From the NCBI RefSeq assembly GCF_000725345.1, contig NZ_CP008852.1:2571693-2635692 (forward strand): 64,000 nt of DNA, in the 5' to 3' direction. Origin of the DNA: Pelosinus sp. UFO1 (lineage in GTDB: Bacteria; Bacillota; Negativicutes; DSM-13327). The translations under genes were made by a program, and so were the position numbers. This document shows, piece after piece, positions 34,440-42,943 of this stretch; position 1 is the first letter of the stretch, and each line of letters starts with the position of its first letter. The notes below the pieces were generated by a model, which saw only the letters and a list, made by a program, of their open reading frames with translations, was not told where the DNA came from and searched no databases.

Positions 34440-36383
34440 TTACACTCCTACGTTTTTATAGAATCCACGGAAGTCTAGCGCACTTACGCCAACGTCATGC
34501 CGAATACGGTACTCCATACCGTCCACATCAAAACCAACACGCGATTCCATAACTGGGGTATCTACGCCGTTAAGATAATTGACCTCGATAGTATCTACTA
34601 GTCCAGGGTTAGCCGCTAAGTACCATCCTGTAGCATTTGTTAGCATAGCGTCAGAAACTAAAGTTAATTTATTGAAAAATGGATTCATTGTCTGGTTTGA
34701 TTTAGTAGGATCAACACTTGAACCTATAAGTTGAGACCCTGTTACCATTAAATCAACTGGAACAATTAAAAACTCAGGATCAATGTTCAAATATTCTTTT
34801 TTACCAATGTTTTGTTGTTTACGCATCAAAGCAGCGGCTACACCTAAAGAAATTACCGACATTGCAGTACCAGTCCCTGTTAAATTTCCATGGTTAGCGT
34901 GGAACAGTGCTACATTGTCTAATGTTATAGCAGCATTATTGTTTAAAATATCATATACCATGCGATTAATCATGCGCTTAGCCGCCATGGAATACTTATT
35001 AGGTAAAGTAGATAATGCGCTCATATCATCATTGATGATAGCTTGGCGAGATAATGACCATTTACGACCATACGTGCCGAGTTGAACAGTGCTTTTACCT
35101 TCACTGACTTCAGCGTGTTTAAATTCACCCAGTTCTGTTAATGGCTTCAATTCGTCTGCTTCAGATAGGCGCAATCTGGTAGCTGTTTTAAAATCAGACA
35201 AGCTACCTTTACGTGTCCAAGTCTGAAATGTAGTTTGTGCAGCATTGTATGCCTGTGACATTGATTTATTGGCGATGTTAGCCAAGATATTAGGAAAATC
35301 AGAAGTTCCAGTGATTGCGTCGCGCACAAGCCCCATAGGATCATTGTACCCTGCACGTTTTCCTGTTTGACGTTCATAGCAATCACGAGCAAGGTCTAAA
35401 AGCTTCATACCTCGGAAATTTTCTGCTCCTGTTGCTGGTTTTTCATTAGTTAAGCCGCAACGCATAGCAAGTCCATCAGTAACGGCTGCTCGGAACTTAT
35501 CGGCTTCGTCAGCGCCGACAGAGAAGTTAGGTCTTGCTGTTCTTTCTGCTTGTATTTTTTCAAGAATTGCAGACCGAACTTGATCGACTGTTTTACCTTC
35601 AGTGATATATGTTGACGGATCAACATCAAAATTACGACACATGGTCGTAATTTCAGTGGTACGTGTTCTTTCCTGCTCGATGGCGGCAGAGCGAATAGCA
35701 TCCGCAGCCTCTTGTGCTTTTCTTGTTTTTTCTGCTTCAATAGCGGCCAATTGTTCTGGTGTCATATTAAAATCACTCCTCATTTCTTCTTCTGAATTAC
35801 AATCGCAAGGAATATTACCGCATTTTTCGCAACTCACAGTAAGTTCCTTGCTTCTACCAACACCAACAGATGAATCTGCTGGAATAGTCACAATAGATAT
35901 TTCAATAACCTTCCATTTACGGGCAACATAACAAGGTCCAGCAAAGCGCCCATCACTAGACATAGCATTAGCCTCTACATATTCCCAATCTTCTGGTTCA
36001 ACACTATATCTGCAACTAACTGCTTTCAGAGTTCCACTAATTACTTTTTTAAAGTACTTATCACTTTCCTCATCATCGTCGAATCTAACTACTGCTTCTC
36101 CTCGATAATTAACAATAACAGCGGACTCAATTCCACCTATCGGTAAGTCCCAATTATGATTAAATAACAGTACACCAATGCTATTTAATTGAGTCAAATC
36201 GCAAGCACCTGGAGAGTGATCAAGTATCTCAATATCTCCCCATCTAACTACTTCCGTAGTCTCACTCGAAAAAGATAGAGGAACTGTTCTTTTTTCAATA
36301 TCAATACCTGCTTTTTCGAATGTCATACTACGTTGCAACGGTTCCTTATTGCCCCATGCGGGGTTTTTATTCCTCTGCGCCAT
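34440..36383 (-). CDS. Fused prohead protease and major capsid protein
   Basis: A 647-aa fusion. Residues 20-180 form an HK97-type serine prohead protease (NHNWDLPIGG with the catalytic histidine, SGTLKAVSCRYSVEPEDWE with the serine, then EISIVTIPADSSVGVGR). A cysteine-rich link (CEKCGNIPCDC) and a charged scaffold-like helix follow (residues 205-270). The rest is a Mu gpT-like capsid domain (GTYGRKWSLSRQAIINDDMSALS). A self-cleavage after the scaffold is expected but not shown. No separate capsid or protease gene exists in the window. Confidence 0.88.
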   Translation of the reverse strand: MAQRNKNPAWGNKEPLQRSMTFEKAGIDIEKRTVPLSFSSETTEVVRWGDIEILDHSPGACDLTQLNSIGVLLFNHNWDLPIGGIESAVIVNYRGEAVVRFDDDEESDKYFKKVISGTLKAVSCRYSVEPEDWEYVEANAMSSDGRFAGPCYVARKWKVIEISIVTIPADSSVGVGRSKELTVSCEKCGNIPCDCNSEEEMRSDFNMTPEQLAAIEAEKTRKAQEAADAIRSAAIEQERTRTTEITTMCRNFDVDPSTYITEGKTVDQVRSAILEKIQAERTARPNFSVGADEADKFRAAVTDGLAMRCGLTNEKPATGAENFRGMKLLDLARDCYERQTGKRAGYNDPMGLVRDAITGTSDFPNILANIANKSMSQAYNAAQTTFQTWTRKGSLSDFKTATRLRLSEADELKPLTELGEFKHAEVSEGKSTVQLGTYGRKWSLSRQAIINDDMSALSTLPNKYSMAAKRMINRMVYDILNNNAAITLDNVALFHANHGNLTGTGTAMSVISLGVAAALMRKQQNIGKKEYLNIDPEFLIVPVDLMVTGSQLIGSSVDPTKSNQTMNPFFNKLTLVSDAMLTNATGWYLAANPGLVDTIEVNYLNGVDTPVMESRVGFDVDGMEYRIRHDVGVSALDFRGFYKNVGV

Positions 36384-37887
36384 CTTGCGCACCAACTCCT
36401 TTCGTTGTTTGATTTGGCGGATCTTCGAATAGTGAAGGATCTAACGGCTGTTGATCTTGTATATAAATATCTAATTCCAGTCCTAATTCTTCAGCCATTG
36501 CTTTTTCAGTTGCAGCCTGTTCTAAAACCTCCTGCCAGTCCTTGCCTTGCGTCCCACAAACCTCTGCAAGCGTTGTAATACCGGCTTTTAATTCCTCTTT
36601 GCTTGCATTAACCTCTTTTAGCGGATCAATCCACGTCCATCCAGGTGTTACCCATACGCAATCAAAGTATCGTTCTTGATCACTAAAAAAGTCTGGGGCA
36701 TTTATCAGACCCGCTAATACGCAAGCTGTAATAAATTCCTCCCAGACAGGCTGGCAAAAGTGTGTAATTAAAAAACGTTGTATCGGTATGAATGTTTTTC
36801 TATCTTCCAGCAGGTTTTGACGTGCTGCAGAAAAATTACCATCAATTTTACGGGTTACAACGTCAGCAGAAAGACCAACACCAGCAGCTGTCTTTCTTGA
36901 TTGTATTTCTACGTATTCACGAGCAGTACCAGCATTGCGCTTTGGCTCAGCAAAGGTCATTTTTTGCCCTGGTCGCAAATATTGCACTATGCCTGGTGTG
37001 AGATTATCAAGCTTTTGACCTTTATCATTTGTCATTGTTCTGCCAGTAGTTTGTCCGTCATCCGTTTCCACGAAAGCAGCAAAGCAAGCCGCTACCCTTG
37101 CAGCAATCATTTCTGCATCAAGGTATTCATCAATGTTATGAATGCGTTGCATTACTCGCGCTAATTCTGATATTCCACGTACCTGCGTTGCTTGCTTCTT
37201 CTTCCACAAGTGGATCATGTTTTTAGCTTCAATACGATAAGGCTCATATGTTTGAAATCCTTGTGGATCTATATGATAAAACCAATATGCGACGGGTCGC
37301 AAGGTATCTTTAACCTCTACGCCCGATAATATGGCATTATCCATATATGAAAGATTCATACTGCCTACTCGATCTGGCTCCATCATTTGTAACTGAAACG
37401 GTATTTTTGCTTTTTCAGAAGTCTTATTAAAAAAAGCTTCGCCATCATAGCACCAGCGCCGAATCGCTAGTGACTGTAATTCATAGAAATCACTTTGCCC
37501 AGTTATATCGCAGTTTTGCGGTTTTGCCCATATTTTCCATAGTGTTTCAAGGGTTTTATTCGTTTTTACGTCCAGTTCTCCTGATTTTTTGCGGACTTTT
37601 GGCTGTGGTTTAATTCCTGTACCTACTACATTACGGTCTAATGCACTCGCAACACCTTCCGCAAGATCACTATTGCGTTCCAAATTCCTAGCCCTTTTAC
37701 GAATAATATCACGTTGGTGGCGGTCTATTTGCTCGGCTGTGCCATCAACTGTTATCCAATCATTTCCGAGCCTATCAGTTCTTGCCGCATCATAGTTTCT
37801 AACCTCATTAATACCGGCCTTTGCCCATGCTCGTTTAAGAGCCCAACTTGGTGATACTAACTCAATTGCCTTTTCTATAAAACTCAT
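36367..37887 (-). CDS. Lambda-family portal protein
   Basis: A 506-aa portal of the lambda gpB/PF05136 type: NYDAARTDRLGNDW at the start, GTGIKPQPKVRKKSG, and the stem region (KIDGNFSAARQNLLEDRKTFI). It forms the dodecameric ring for DNA entry. Its end overlaps the protease-capsid start by 17 bp and its start overlaps the gpW-like stop by 4 bp. Confidence 0.95.
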   Translation of the reverse strand: MSFIEKAIELVSPSWALKRAWAKAGINEVRNYDAARTDRLGNDWITVDGTAEQIDRHQRDIIRKRARNLERNSDLAEGVASALDRNVVGTGIKPQPKVRKKSGELDVKTNKTLETLWKIWAKPQNCDITGQSDFYELQSLAIRRWCYDGEAFFNKTSEKAKIPFQLQMMEPDRVGSMNLSYMDNAILSGVEVKDTLRPVAYWFYHIDPQGFQTYEPYRIEAKNMIHLWKKKQATQVRGISELARVMQRIHNIDEYLDAEMIAARVAACFAAFVETDDGQTTGRTMTNDKGQKLDNLTPGIVQYLRPGQKMTFAEPKRNAGTAREYVEIQSRKTAAGVGLSADVVTRKIDGNFSAARQNLLEDRKTFIPIQRFLITHFCQPVWEEFITACVLAGLINAPDFFSDQERYFDCVWVTPGWTWIDPLKEVNASKEELKAGITTLAEVCGTQGKDWQEVLEQAATEKAMAEELGLELDIYIQDQQPLDPSLFEDPPNQTTKGVGAQDGAEE

Positions 37888-38096
37888 GATCTATCCCACT
37901 GGCAGTATGTACGATTATCTCCTGACTGACTAGCTATGCGAGCTAGTAGATCTTTTTCCCTTGCATACAGTGCTGGTAGTTCTGATCGTCTAACAAGCCT
38001 GCCACTAGTACGATATTCGATAGCGGTTTCAGCATCTGCAATTGCTTTTTGTACATTATTAAGTTGTTCTTGTAATGTTATTGCCAATAGTTTCAC
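37884..38096 (-). CDS. gpW-like head-tail joining protein
   Basis: A 70-aa helical protein with the gpW pattern QEQLNNVQKAIADAETAIEYRTSGRLVRRSELPALYAREKDLLARI. The gene lies between terminase large subunit and portal, as lambda W does. It starts after a strong AAAGGAGGTG site. Confidence 0.8.
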   Translation of the reverse strand: MKLLAITLQEQLNNVQKAIADAETAIEYRTSGRLVRRSELPALYAREKDLLARIASQSGDNRTYCQWDRS

Positions 38097-38192
38097 CTCC
38101 TTTCACTGCTATTTAACTATTCATTACTTTCATCATTAATTTGTTGTGCATTATTAGCAAAATAATTACTTACCTTTTTATATTCCTCTCTC

Positions 38193-40064
38193 TTACCTAT
38201 TAAACCAATTACTAGTATTAGAAAACCAGCCACCCGAATTTTGAGTAGCTGGTTTTTCTTCGTCAATATCATTTTCTTCATCTTTAATCGGTCGCAAGTA
38301 TCTCACTCTGCACATTTCAGCAGCGGCAGCAGAATAAACTGCGCAGTCAAGCAAGTGATTAGCAGATCCACTAGTTATCTTTTGCCATTCCTCTGTTATT
38401 TCCCCTGTTCGTTTATCCTTCAACGTGACTTTCTGCTCACTAGTTAAGTGATCAACATATTCTTCAGGGCAATCTTTAAATATGCTCCAACTTCCATGGT
38501 CTGTAGGGTCTTTACGCATCCTACCAAATAACATATCTTTGAAAAAGTGTCCATCTACAATCCATAACTTTAGTCCACCATATCCATCTTTATCAATATT
38601 TGTTACGCTATATGGTGCTGTCAGACGTTTTGATGAACCTTTAACGGGCCTGCATACTTCAGGAAATCGTGAACAGAATTCATATACTTCATCAGTTCTA
38701 AAACCCGAGTCAATAGCTGCTAGATTAACGATGAACGGCTCACCATCTTCATTGCAATATTTCTGATCAATTATAACCTGTTCTAACTCAAACCAATTTT
38801 CTATCCTCCCATACTCTATTAGCTTACCCGTTACATATGGTCCCCAAGCTTTGATTTCATACCAAAAGTGATTTAATTGAATATCAACTCCTGCGGTTAT
38901 GAGTTGAGTTCCATCGGGAACAATGCCACGTTCCCATTGATGTTGTTGTTTTAATAAATCAGCTGACTTATTTTCGCTAACTTCATCTTTCCATGGTTCA
39001 CCTAACCAAGAATTTACAAAGTTCATAAATTTTTCAGGAAATGGCTTTGACTTAATAAATTCTGCTGCCACATCACCAAATGTCAACCACGGTGAATAGA
39101 TACTATTAATATGAAAGCCGACCTTCCTTACCGTATTCACGGTGTATTGTCGGTTTTTCCATTTGCCTGCTTTAAGCATATTTAATTTATGATTATCATT
39201 TATAACTCCATTACACTGCTCACACTCGTACCAGGCTGTATCTTTAGCAGTTTTTGCTGTCGATCCTTTTGGCCATTTAATACCCTTTAATTTCAATGTC
39301 TGTTCATGTCCACAATGCGGACATGGAACGTGGTAATCCCGGATTACATCACAGTCAAGTAATTCCTGCCAAATAGCTCCTGTAATTAGTGTAGGCGTAG
39401 AACAATATAATATCTTTCGATTATTTTTATATGTTTTAGTACGTTCTTTGGCTAGTGGTATTGGACCAGCTTCGCGACCAGCAAACTGAGGAAATTTATC
39501 CGTCTCATCAAAAATAATATATCGGCATGGACGCGTTGCCAAATCAGCTGGACTATTAGATCCAATCAACGCTGCGTACATTCCTGGAAATTGCAATTCA
39601 CATTTACTGGACTTATTTTTTATAAATTTCTCTTTCAATGCAGGTGATTTTTCCAGCATTGGTTGTATTCTGTTTTCACTGGTCCATTCTGCGAGATCGT
39701 CAATAGGGTATATGATAATTGTTGGGCTTGGGTCCTGGTCAACGATATACCCTAGCACATTCATAAGAGCCTCAGTACCGCCGATCTGTGAAGCTTTGCA
39801 GAATACTATCTCCTCGACTTCAGGCTCATTATACTGATCCATAATCTCCCTTAGATAAGGGGTACGTTCAGTTCTCCACGGCCCAGCTTCATTTGATGTT
39901 TTACCATCGAGAATTCTATATTTATCTGACCACTCGGATACTGTCAGTCGTTCTGGTGGTTTCCATGCTTGTTTCTCAATATCAGACCAGTTAGGTTTTA
40001 CCCTTCCTTGGCGTGTACGCTCCGTCGCGGCTATAACTTTCGAGGAGGTAGTAGACTTCATCAC
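38193..40064 (-). CDS. Terminase large subunit, GpA family
   Basis: A 623-aa packaging motor. The ATPase part has the adenine/Walker region EEIVFCKASQIGGTEALMNV and Walker B RYIIFDETDKFP. A zinc ribbon (CPHCGHE, CEQCNG) and a nuclease domain follow, with acidic residues around AGVDIQLNHFWYEI. GpA-type terminases cut cos sites with staggered ends. It overlaps the small subunit gene by 74 bp. Confidence 0.95.
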   Translation of the reverse strand: MMKSTTSSKVIAATERTRQGRVKPNWSDIEKQAWKPPERLTVSEWSDKYRILDGKTSNEAGPWRTERTPYLREIMDQYNEPEVEEIVFCKASQIGGTEALMNVLGYIVDQDPSPTIIIYPIDDLAEWTSENRIQPMLEKSPALKEKFIKNKSSKCELQFPGMYAALIGSNSPADLATRPCRYIIFDETDKFPQFAGREAGPIPLAKERTKTYKNNRKILYCSTPTLITGAIWQELLDCDVIRDYHVPCPHCGHEQTLKLKGIKWPKGSTAKTAKDTAWYECEQCNGVINDNHKLNMLKAGKWKNRQYTVNTVRKVGFHINSIYSPWLTFGDVAAEFIKSKPFPEKFMNFVNSWLGEPWKDEVSENKSADLLKQQHQWERGIVPDGTQLITAGVDIQLNHFWYEIKAWGPYVTGKLIEYGRIENWFELEQVIIDQKYCNEDGEPFIVNLAAIDSGFRTDEVYEFCSRFPEVCRPVKGSSKRLTAPYSVTNIDKDGYGGLKLWIVDGHFFKDMLFGRMRKDPTDHGSWSIFKDCPEEYVDHLTSEQKVTLKDKRTGEITEEWQKITSGSANHLLDCAVYSAAAAEMCRVRYLRPIKDEENDIDEEKPATQNSGGWFSNTSNWFNR

Positions 40065-40518
40065 GCAACACCCTTTCCACCTCTCTTATTGATTGATTTG
40101 CAATTTGTGGTGCTATTTTTTTTTCGAATTGCCTAAGACCTGATTTTAATTCTAATATCCTAGAAGCCCATTCCATTTGTACATCATCAATTTTTATTAA
40201 ATCTCCTTGAATTTTATCAAGGGATATCTTTTCTTTTTCTGATTTTATTTCCCTGAAATCAGCATCAGCTTTTAATTTTCTTGCTTCATCACTAAGGACT
40301 TTCTGCTCCCCGTTGCCAGTCGTAGCCCCTTTTCCAAGCCATTCATTTAGTTTTTTTATGTCCCAGCTTCCGCGACCTTCTTTAGGTGCTCCTTTCTTAG
40401 CCCAACCTGACAAAGTTTCACGAGTAACACCAAAAAAAATACAAGTGTCTGAAGTGCTATGAACAAAAGTCCTGTCTGCTTTTTCCATATTATTTTTTTC
40501 AGTCTTTTTTACAACCAT
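39991..40518 (-). CDS. Terminase small subunit, Nu1-like
   Basis: A 175-aa protein with a winged helix-turn-helix at residues 20-60 (DTCIFFGVTRETLSGWAKKGAPKEGRGSWDIKKLNEWL), the pattern of lambda Nu1, followed by a coiled coil. It recognises the packaging site and brings in the large subunit encoded just downstream. Confidence 0.88.
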   Translation of the reverse strand: MVVKKTEKNNMEKADRTFVHSTSDTCIFFGVTRETLSGWAKKGAPKEGRGSWDIKKLNEWLGKGATTGNGEQKVLSDEARKLKADADFREIKSEKEKISLDKIQGDLIKIDDVQMEWASRILELKSGLRQFEKKIAPQIANQSIREVERVLRDEVYYLLESYSRDGAYTPRKGKT

Positions 40519-40539
40519 CGTTACCTCCGTTTGTCAGAA

Positions 40540-40620
40540 TGTCAACCTAAAAAAACAATTTTTATGCGAGGAAATGGCGGGGTTTTCCGACCTTCGGTCG
40601 TTTTTCGCTTAGGGAGTACC
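40540..40620. other. Candidate cos region upstream of terminase
   Basis: A GC-rich patch (GGAAATGGCGGGGTTTTCC, then CCGACCTTCGGTCG hairpin) sits in a non-coding gap directly before the small terminase gene. Lambda-like phages with GpA terminases carry cos here. This is inferred from position and base composition; cohesive-end positions are not determinable from sequence alone. Confidence 0.35.
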
Positions 40621-40622
40621 TT

Positions 40623-40880
40623 TTATTCCATAAAATGTATAATATTATCTCCCGCACACTCACTTTTACCCATTTCCCGTGTCTTGTTAATGGTTATAAA
40701 TACAGGATTTACATTGCTATGTTCCCTATGGTAAAGGTAATCGCCTGTGTATATTCCACCAGTTGCCATACGGTTCATAGCCAATCTAACAGCTTGTTTA
40801 TATTCGGGACAATTATTACAAAGATTAACTCTGAAATTATATTGACACCTTTTACATACACCATTATCATGCTCAGCCAT
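40623..40880 (-). CDS. Small cysteine-rich phage protein
   Basis: An 85-aa protein with CKRCQYNFRVNLCNNCPEY, likely a zinc-binding knuckle at the N-terminus, then a RLAMNRMATGGIYTGDYLYHREH segment. Family not recognised. It overlaps the start of the next gene in the late operon by one base and lies between HNH and terminase genes. Confidence 0.55.
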   Translation of the reverse strand: MAEHDNGVCKRCQYNFRVNLCNNCPEYKQAVRLAMNRMATGGIYTGDYLYHREHSNVNPVFITINKTREMGKSECAGDNIIHFME

Positions 40881-41071
40881 TAGTTACTCACCCACTTGTT
40901 TCCACGCTTATACCCCTTCGGCTCACTCTCTCGCATTAACTCCCGCGTTTCATCTTTGGGTTTCCTTCGCCCCATAGTACAAAAGCGTTCCGCAGTATGG
41001 TCAAGTTCAGGAGCTGTACACTCTTTGCTAGTATAGTATATACATTCTCTATCTCCACACCTTACAATCAC
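40880..41071 (-). CDS. Small cysteine-containing phage protein
   Basis: A 63-aa protein. The CGDRECIYYTSKECTAPELDH pattern with a later C resembles DUF1540-like small metal-binding domains. The C-terminal half is basic (RRKPKDETRELMRESEPKGYKRGN). It is part of the gene string HNH, this gene, 40623, terminase. Confidence 0.5.
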   Translation of the reverse strand: MIVRCGDRECIYYTSKECTAPELDHTAERFCTMGRRKPKDETRELMRESEPKGYKRGNKWVSN

Positions 41072-41088
41072 ACTACCACCTCTCTATT

Positions 41089-41397
41089 TTAATAGGTATA
41101 AATACAAGCCCATACGTCAGGATACAACTCGCTTAAATAGTTGCGGCAATGCCCTTTTATTTCTTCTGCATGTTGGCGATTTTCTCTGAGTTGATGGTGT
41201 TTATAGCATAGTGTACAACCCTTTTCCTTTATGTCTTCCTTGTATGATCCGCATGGTTCGTGATGAAATTTTTCTCCTAAAGGAACGCGACACTTGCAGC
41301 CTGGTACAATACAGGTGTAATTGTCGCGTTCATGAATTTCTTTATTTAATTTTGCTAACGGCTTTCCCGTGAGCCTTATTACCTCTCTCTTTTGCAT
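41089..41397 (-). CDS. HNH endonuclease-like protein near terminase
   Basis: A 102-aa protein with CIVPGCKCRVPLGEKFHHEPCGSYKEDIKEKGCTLCYKHHQLRE, giving the paired cysteines and HH-N/H arrangement of HNH nucleases. HNH genes next to terminase are common in cos phages and needed for packaging in some. It is the first gene of the late operon after the terminator at 41442. Confidence 0.72.
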   Translation of the reverse strand: MQKREVIRLTGKPLAKLNKEIHERDNYTCIVPGCKCRVPLGEKFHHEPCGSYKEDIKEKGCTLCYKHHQLRENRQHAEEIKGHCRNYLSELYPDVWACIYTY

Positions 41398-41441
41398 TGC
41401 AGTATCATCCTAATATTTTAGTCATTTTGGGCATAAAGAAA

Positions 41442-41464
41442 GACCCATCCGTAAAGGATGAGTC
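41442..41464 (-). terminator. Terminator between early and late operons
   Basis: GACTCATCC / GGATGGGTC stem followed by TTTCTTT on the minus strand. It lies in the 190-bp gap between the early gene at 41590 and the HNH gene. Confidence 0.75.
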
Positions 41465-41584
41465 TGTATGTCACGTTATGTAAACCTTTTAGAGTCCGTA
41501 CCAATTGACTTGATTATCTCATATTTGTAAAGTTGTGTCTATACTTAGTTTTAAATTATTTATCGTCACAATATAAAAGAAAAA

Positions 41585-41600
41585 CCGCCTTAATTTGCGG
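41585..41600 (-). terminator. Terminator overlapping the stop of the 64-aa gene
   Basis: CCGC / GCGG stem with AAATTAAG loop, followed by TTTTTCTTTT on the minus strand. Confidence 0.6.
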
Positions 41601-41784
41601 CTCTTAACTCTTTTTTATTAAAATACATAATGTCATTTTTAAACATCCTTGGAACCGATAAAGGAAATATATCGTGAAGTACTCCATAGCGATACCACGG
41701 GTTTGATTGTGTCCCATATGGTCCTTCCATTGCTTTAATTGTACCGGAACCATATTTTGTTGTAACTCTTTCGCCAATTTTCAT
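41590..41784 (-). CDS. Small phage protein with SH3-like N-terminus
   Basis: A 64-aa protein beginning KIGERVTTKYGSGTIKAMEGP, a short beta-barrel pattern as seen in KOW/CAP-Gly-like modules. Function unknown. It is the last gene of a four-gene operon driven by the promoter at 42564-42592. Confidence 0.55.
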   Translation of the reverse strand: MKIGERVTTKYGSGTIKAMEGPYGTQSNPWYRYGVLHDIFPLSVPRMFKNDIMYFNKKELRAAN

Positions 41785-41785
41785 T

Positions 41786-41974
41786 TCAACACTCCTTAAT
41801 TATTCTTTGATTAAACCATTCTAGTTCTATGTAATTAATTTCTCCTGTTGCTACCTCTAATACCATATGGTTACAACAATCATCGAAGTATTTTAAGTCT
41901 TGACCTAAGTACTTGAATAAGCGTGGAGTTTTTGACAATTTGTGACTCATTAAAAATTCTTGATTTATTTTCAT
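41786..41974 (-). CDS. Small phage protein, function unknown
   Basis: A 62-aa protein with KTPRLFKYLGQDLKYFDDCCNHMVLEVATGEINYIELEWFNQ. No family recognised. It has a good AGGAG site and lies one base from the next gene. Confidence 0.5.
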   Translation of the reverse strand: MKINQEFLMSHKLSKTPRLFKYLGQDLKYFDDCCNHMVLEVATGEINYIELEWFNQRIIKEC

Positions 41975-41988
41975 TACTTAACTCTCCT

Positions 41989-42138
41989 TTATAAATCATT
42001 AAAGCATTTTATAGCTTCATCATAATTTTTAGTGAATAGCAATGTCTTCCCAATACTTCTATTTATTTTTTCAACCGCATAATATCCACACTCATATTTA
42101 TTTAAATAGTAATCGCCTTTACTCTGTAATGTTTCCAT
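41989..42138 (-). CDS. Small phage protein, 49 aa
   Basis: A short ORF preceded by GGAGGCGGTAAAG. It encodes METLQSKGDYYLNKYECGY and ends AIKCFNDL. The shared leader GGAGGCGG(T)AAAGATGGAAA is nearly the same as that of the next gene upstream, a sign of local duplication of translation signals. Family unknown. Confidence 0.55.
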   Translation of the reverse strand: METLQSKGDYYLNKYECGYYAVEKINRSIGKTLLFTKNYDEAIKCFNDL

Positions 42139-42200
42139 CTTTACCGCCTCCGTTATATTTTTGAATGCTGCGCCCCGAAGGGCGCAACAGCTTGCAATCT

Positions 42201-42527
42201 TTATAGGTGCGTATCCATGCCGGTTATACTTGTAAAAATAGTTTGCAATTGATCTTCATAGACCCCGTTAAATTCTTGAATGACTTCGTTTTTACCATCG
42301 GTCCATTCATACGTTTTTTTATTAACTCTACCAGCTGTAATTTTAAGAAACTTCATTGTATATGTGTCAGTTTCATCTAAAGTGATGAATAAGCGATTTG
42401 CTTTACTTTCATTCTTGACAAGTGTCATTCTTAGTGTATTGCCATCAGCCAAAAAGTTTTTACTGCCTGTCATTGCTATAAATTTATTTCCGCCCAATTG
42501 ATTTAAAATTTCTCGCGTTATTTCCAT
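42201..42527 (-). CDS. Phage protein, function unknown (108 aa)
   Basis: The protein has a beta-rich pattern (KFIAMTGSKNFLADGNTLRMTLVKNES, then FKLTAGRVNKKTYEW-like). I recognise it as a type found in Firmicute phages next to DUF6471-like regulators but know no function. It is first in the operon under a consensus promoter, so it should be well expressed. Confidence 0.6.
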   Translation of the reverse strand: MEITREILNQLGGNKFIAMTGSKNFLADGNTLRMTLVKNESKANRLFITLDETDTYTMKFLKITAGRVNKKTYEWTDGKNEVIQEFNGVYEDQLQTIFTSITGMDTHL

Positions 42528-42555
42528 CTTTACTGCCTCCGTTTATTTAACTTCT

Positions 42556-42667
42556 ATGTTTAAATTATAATCTAAGATGTTTATATTGTCAATGCTTTTT
42601 AATCATCTATGTTTATTTATTTACAAAGATGATTAAATTTGTTACAATGAAAATAAAAAGGATGTTT
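42556..42667. repeat. ATGTTTA repeats and AATCATCT inverted repeat, candidate operators
   Basis: ATGTTTA occurs four times in the divergent promoter region (about 42556, 42577, 42610 and 42663). Separately AATCATCT (42601-42608) and AGATGATT (42627-42634) form an inverted repeat. They overlap the promoters of both divergent genes, so they may be the binding sites of the DUF6471-like protein. Confidence 0.5.
42564..42592 (-). promoter_or_regulatory. Consensus sigmaA promoter for the 42201-41590 operon
   Basis: TTGACA and TATAAT separated by exactly 17 bp on the minus strand, the best housekeeping promoter in the window. It is divergent from the DUF6471-like gene and overlaps repeats of ATGTTTA. 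Confidence 0.85.
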
Positions 42668-42670
42668 ATT

Positions 42671-42928
42671 ATGCCAAAAACAGATAAGCTGCCAGATAAT
42701 GAAGCTAGGGAAATTGAATTTGAAATAAAAAAACAAATTGCTGGTGCAGGTTCAAATGTATCTGATATTGTTAAACGGTTAAATGAAGAATACGGTACTT
42801 CAGATACGCCACAGGCTATAACTAGACAATTAAAACAAGGTACAATCCCTTTATGGAAAGTCTTCCGCATTGCAAATGTGTTGGGCTATGAAATTCAATG
42901 GATAAAAAAAGAAACGTCCACCAATTAA
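42671..42928 (+). CDS. DUF6471-like putative regulator
   Basis: An 85-aa protein: REIEFEIKKQIAGAGSNVSDIVKRLNEEYG then AITRQLKQGTIPLWKVFRIANVLGYEIQWIKK, the DUF6471 pattern and a helix-turn-helix-like fold. It is on the plus strand, divergent from a strong minus-strand promoter, which is how autoregulated repressors are placed. ATG at 42671 follows AAGGATG. It is the only plus-strand gene in the early region. Confidence 0.7.
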   Translation: MPKTDKLPDNEAREIEFEIKKQIAGAGSNVSDIVKRLNEEYGTSDTPQAITRQLKQGTIPLWKVFRIANVLGYEIQWIKKETSTN

Positions 42929-42940
42929 GGTAGACGTTTC
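42911..42940. terminator. Bidirectional terminator between DUF6471-like gene and zinc-ribbon gene
   Basis: GAAACGTC / GACGTTTC stem flanked by A-runs on the left and T-runs on the right. Confidence 0.82.
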
Positions 42941-42943
42941 TTT

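Noticed and set aside
35147-35740. Minus-strand ORFs overlapping the protease-capsid fusion in another frame
   Set aside because: They fall inside a well-supported 647-aa gene and have no ribosome-binding sites or recognisable domains.
38097-38192. A small ORF between the gpW-like gene and terminase (ending NYFANNAQQINDESNE)
   Set aside because: The frame is open but has no ATG, GTG or TTG start with a ribosome-binding site.
42168-42187. Strong terminator at TGCGCCCCGAAGGGCGCA
   Set aside because: The stem is good but no T-run follows on either strand; it may be an RNA-stabilising hairpin and is not listed as a terminator.
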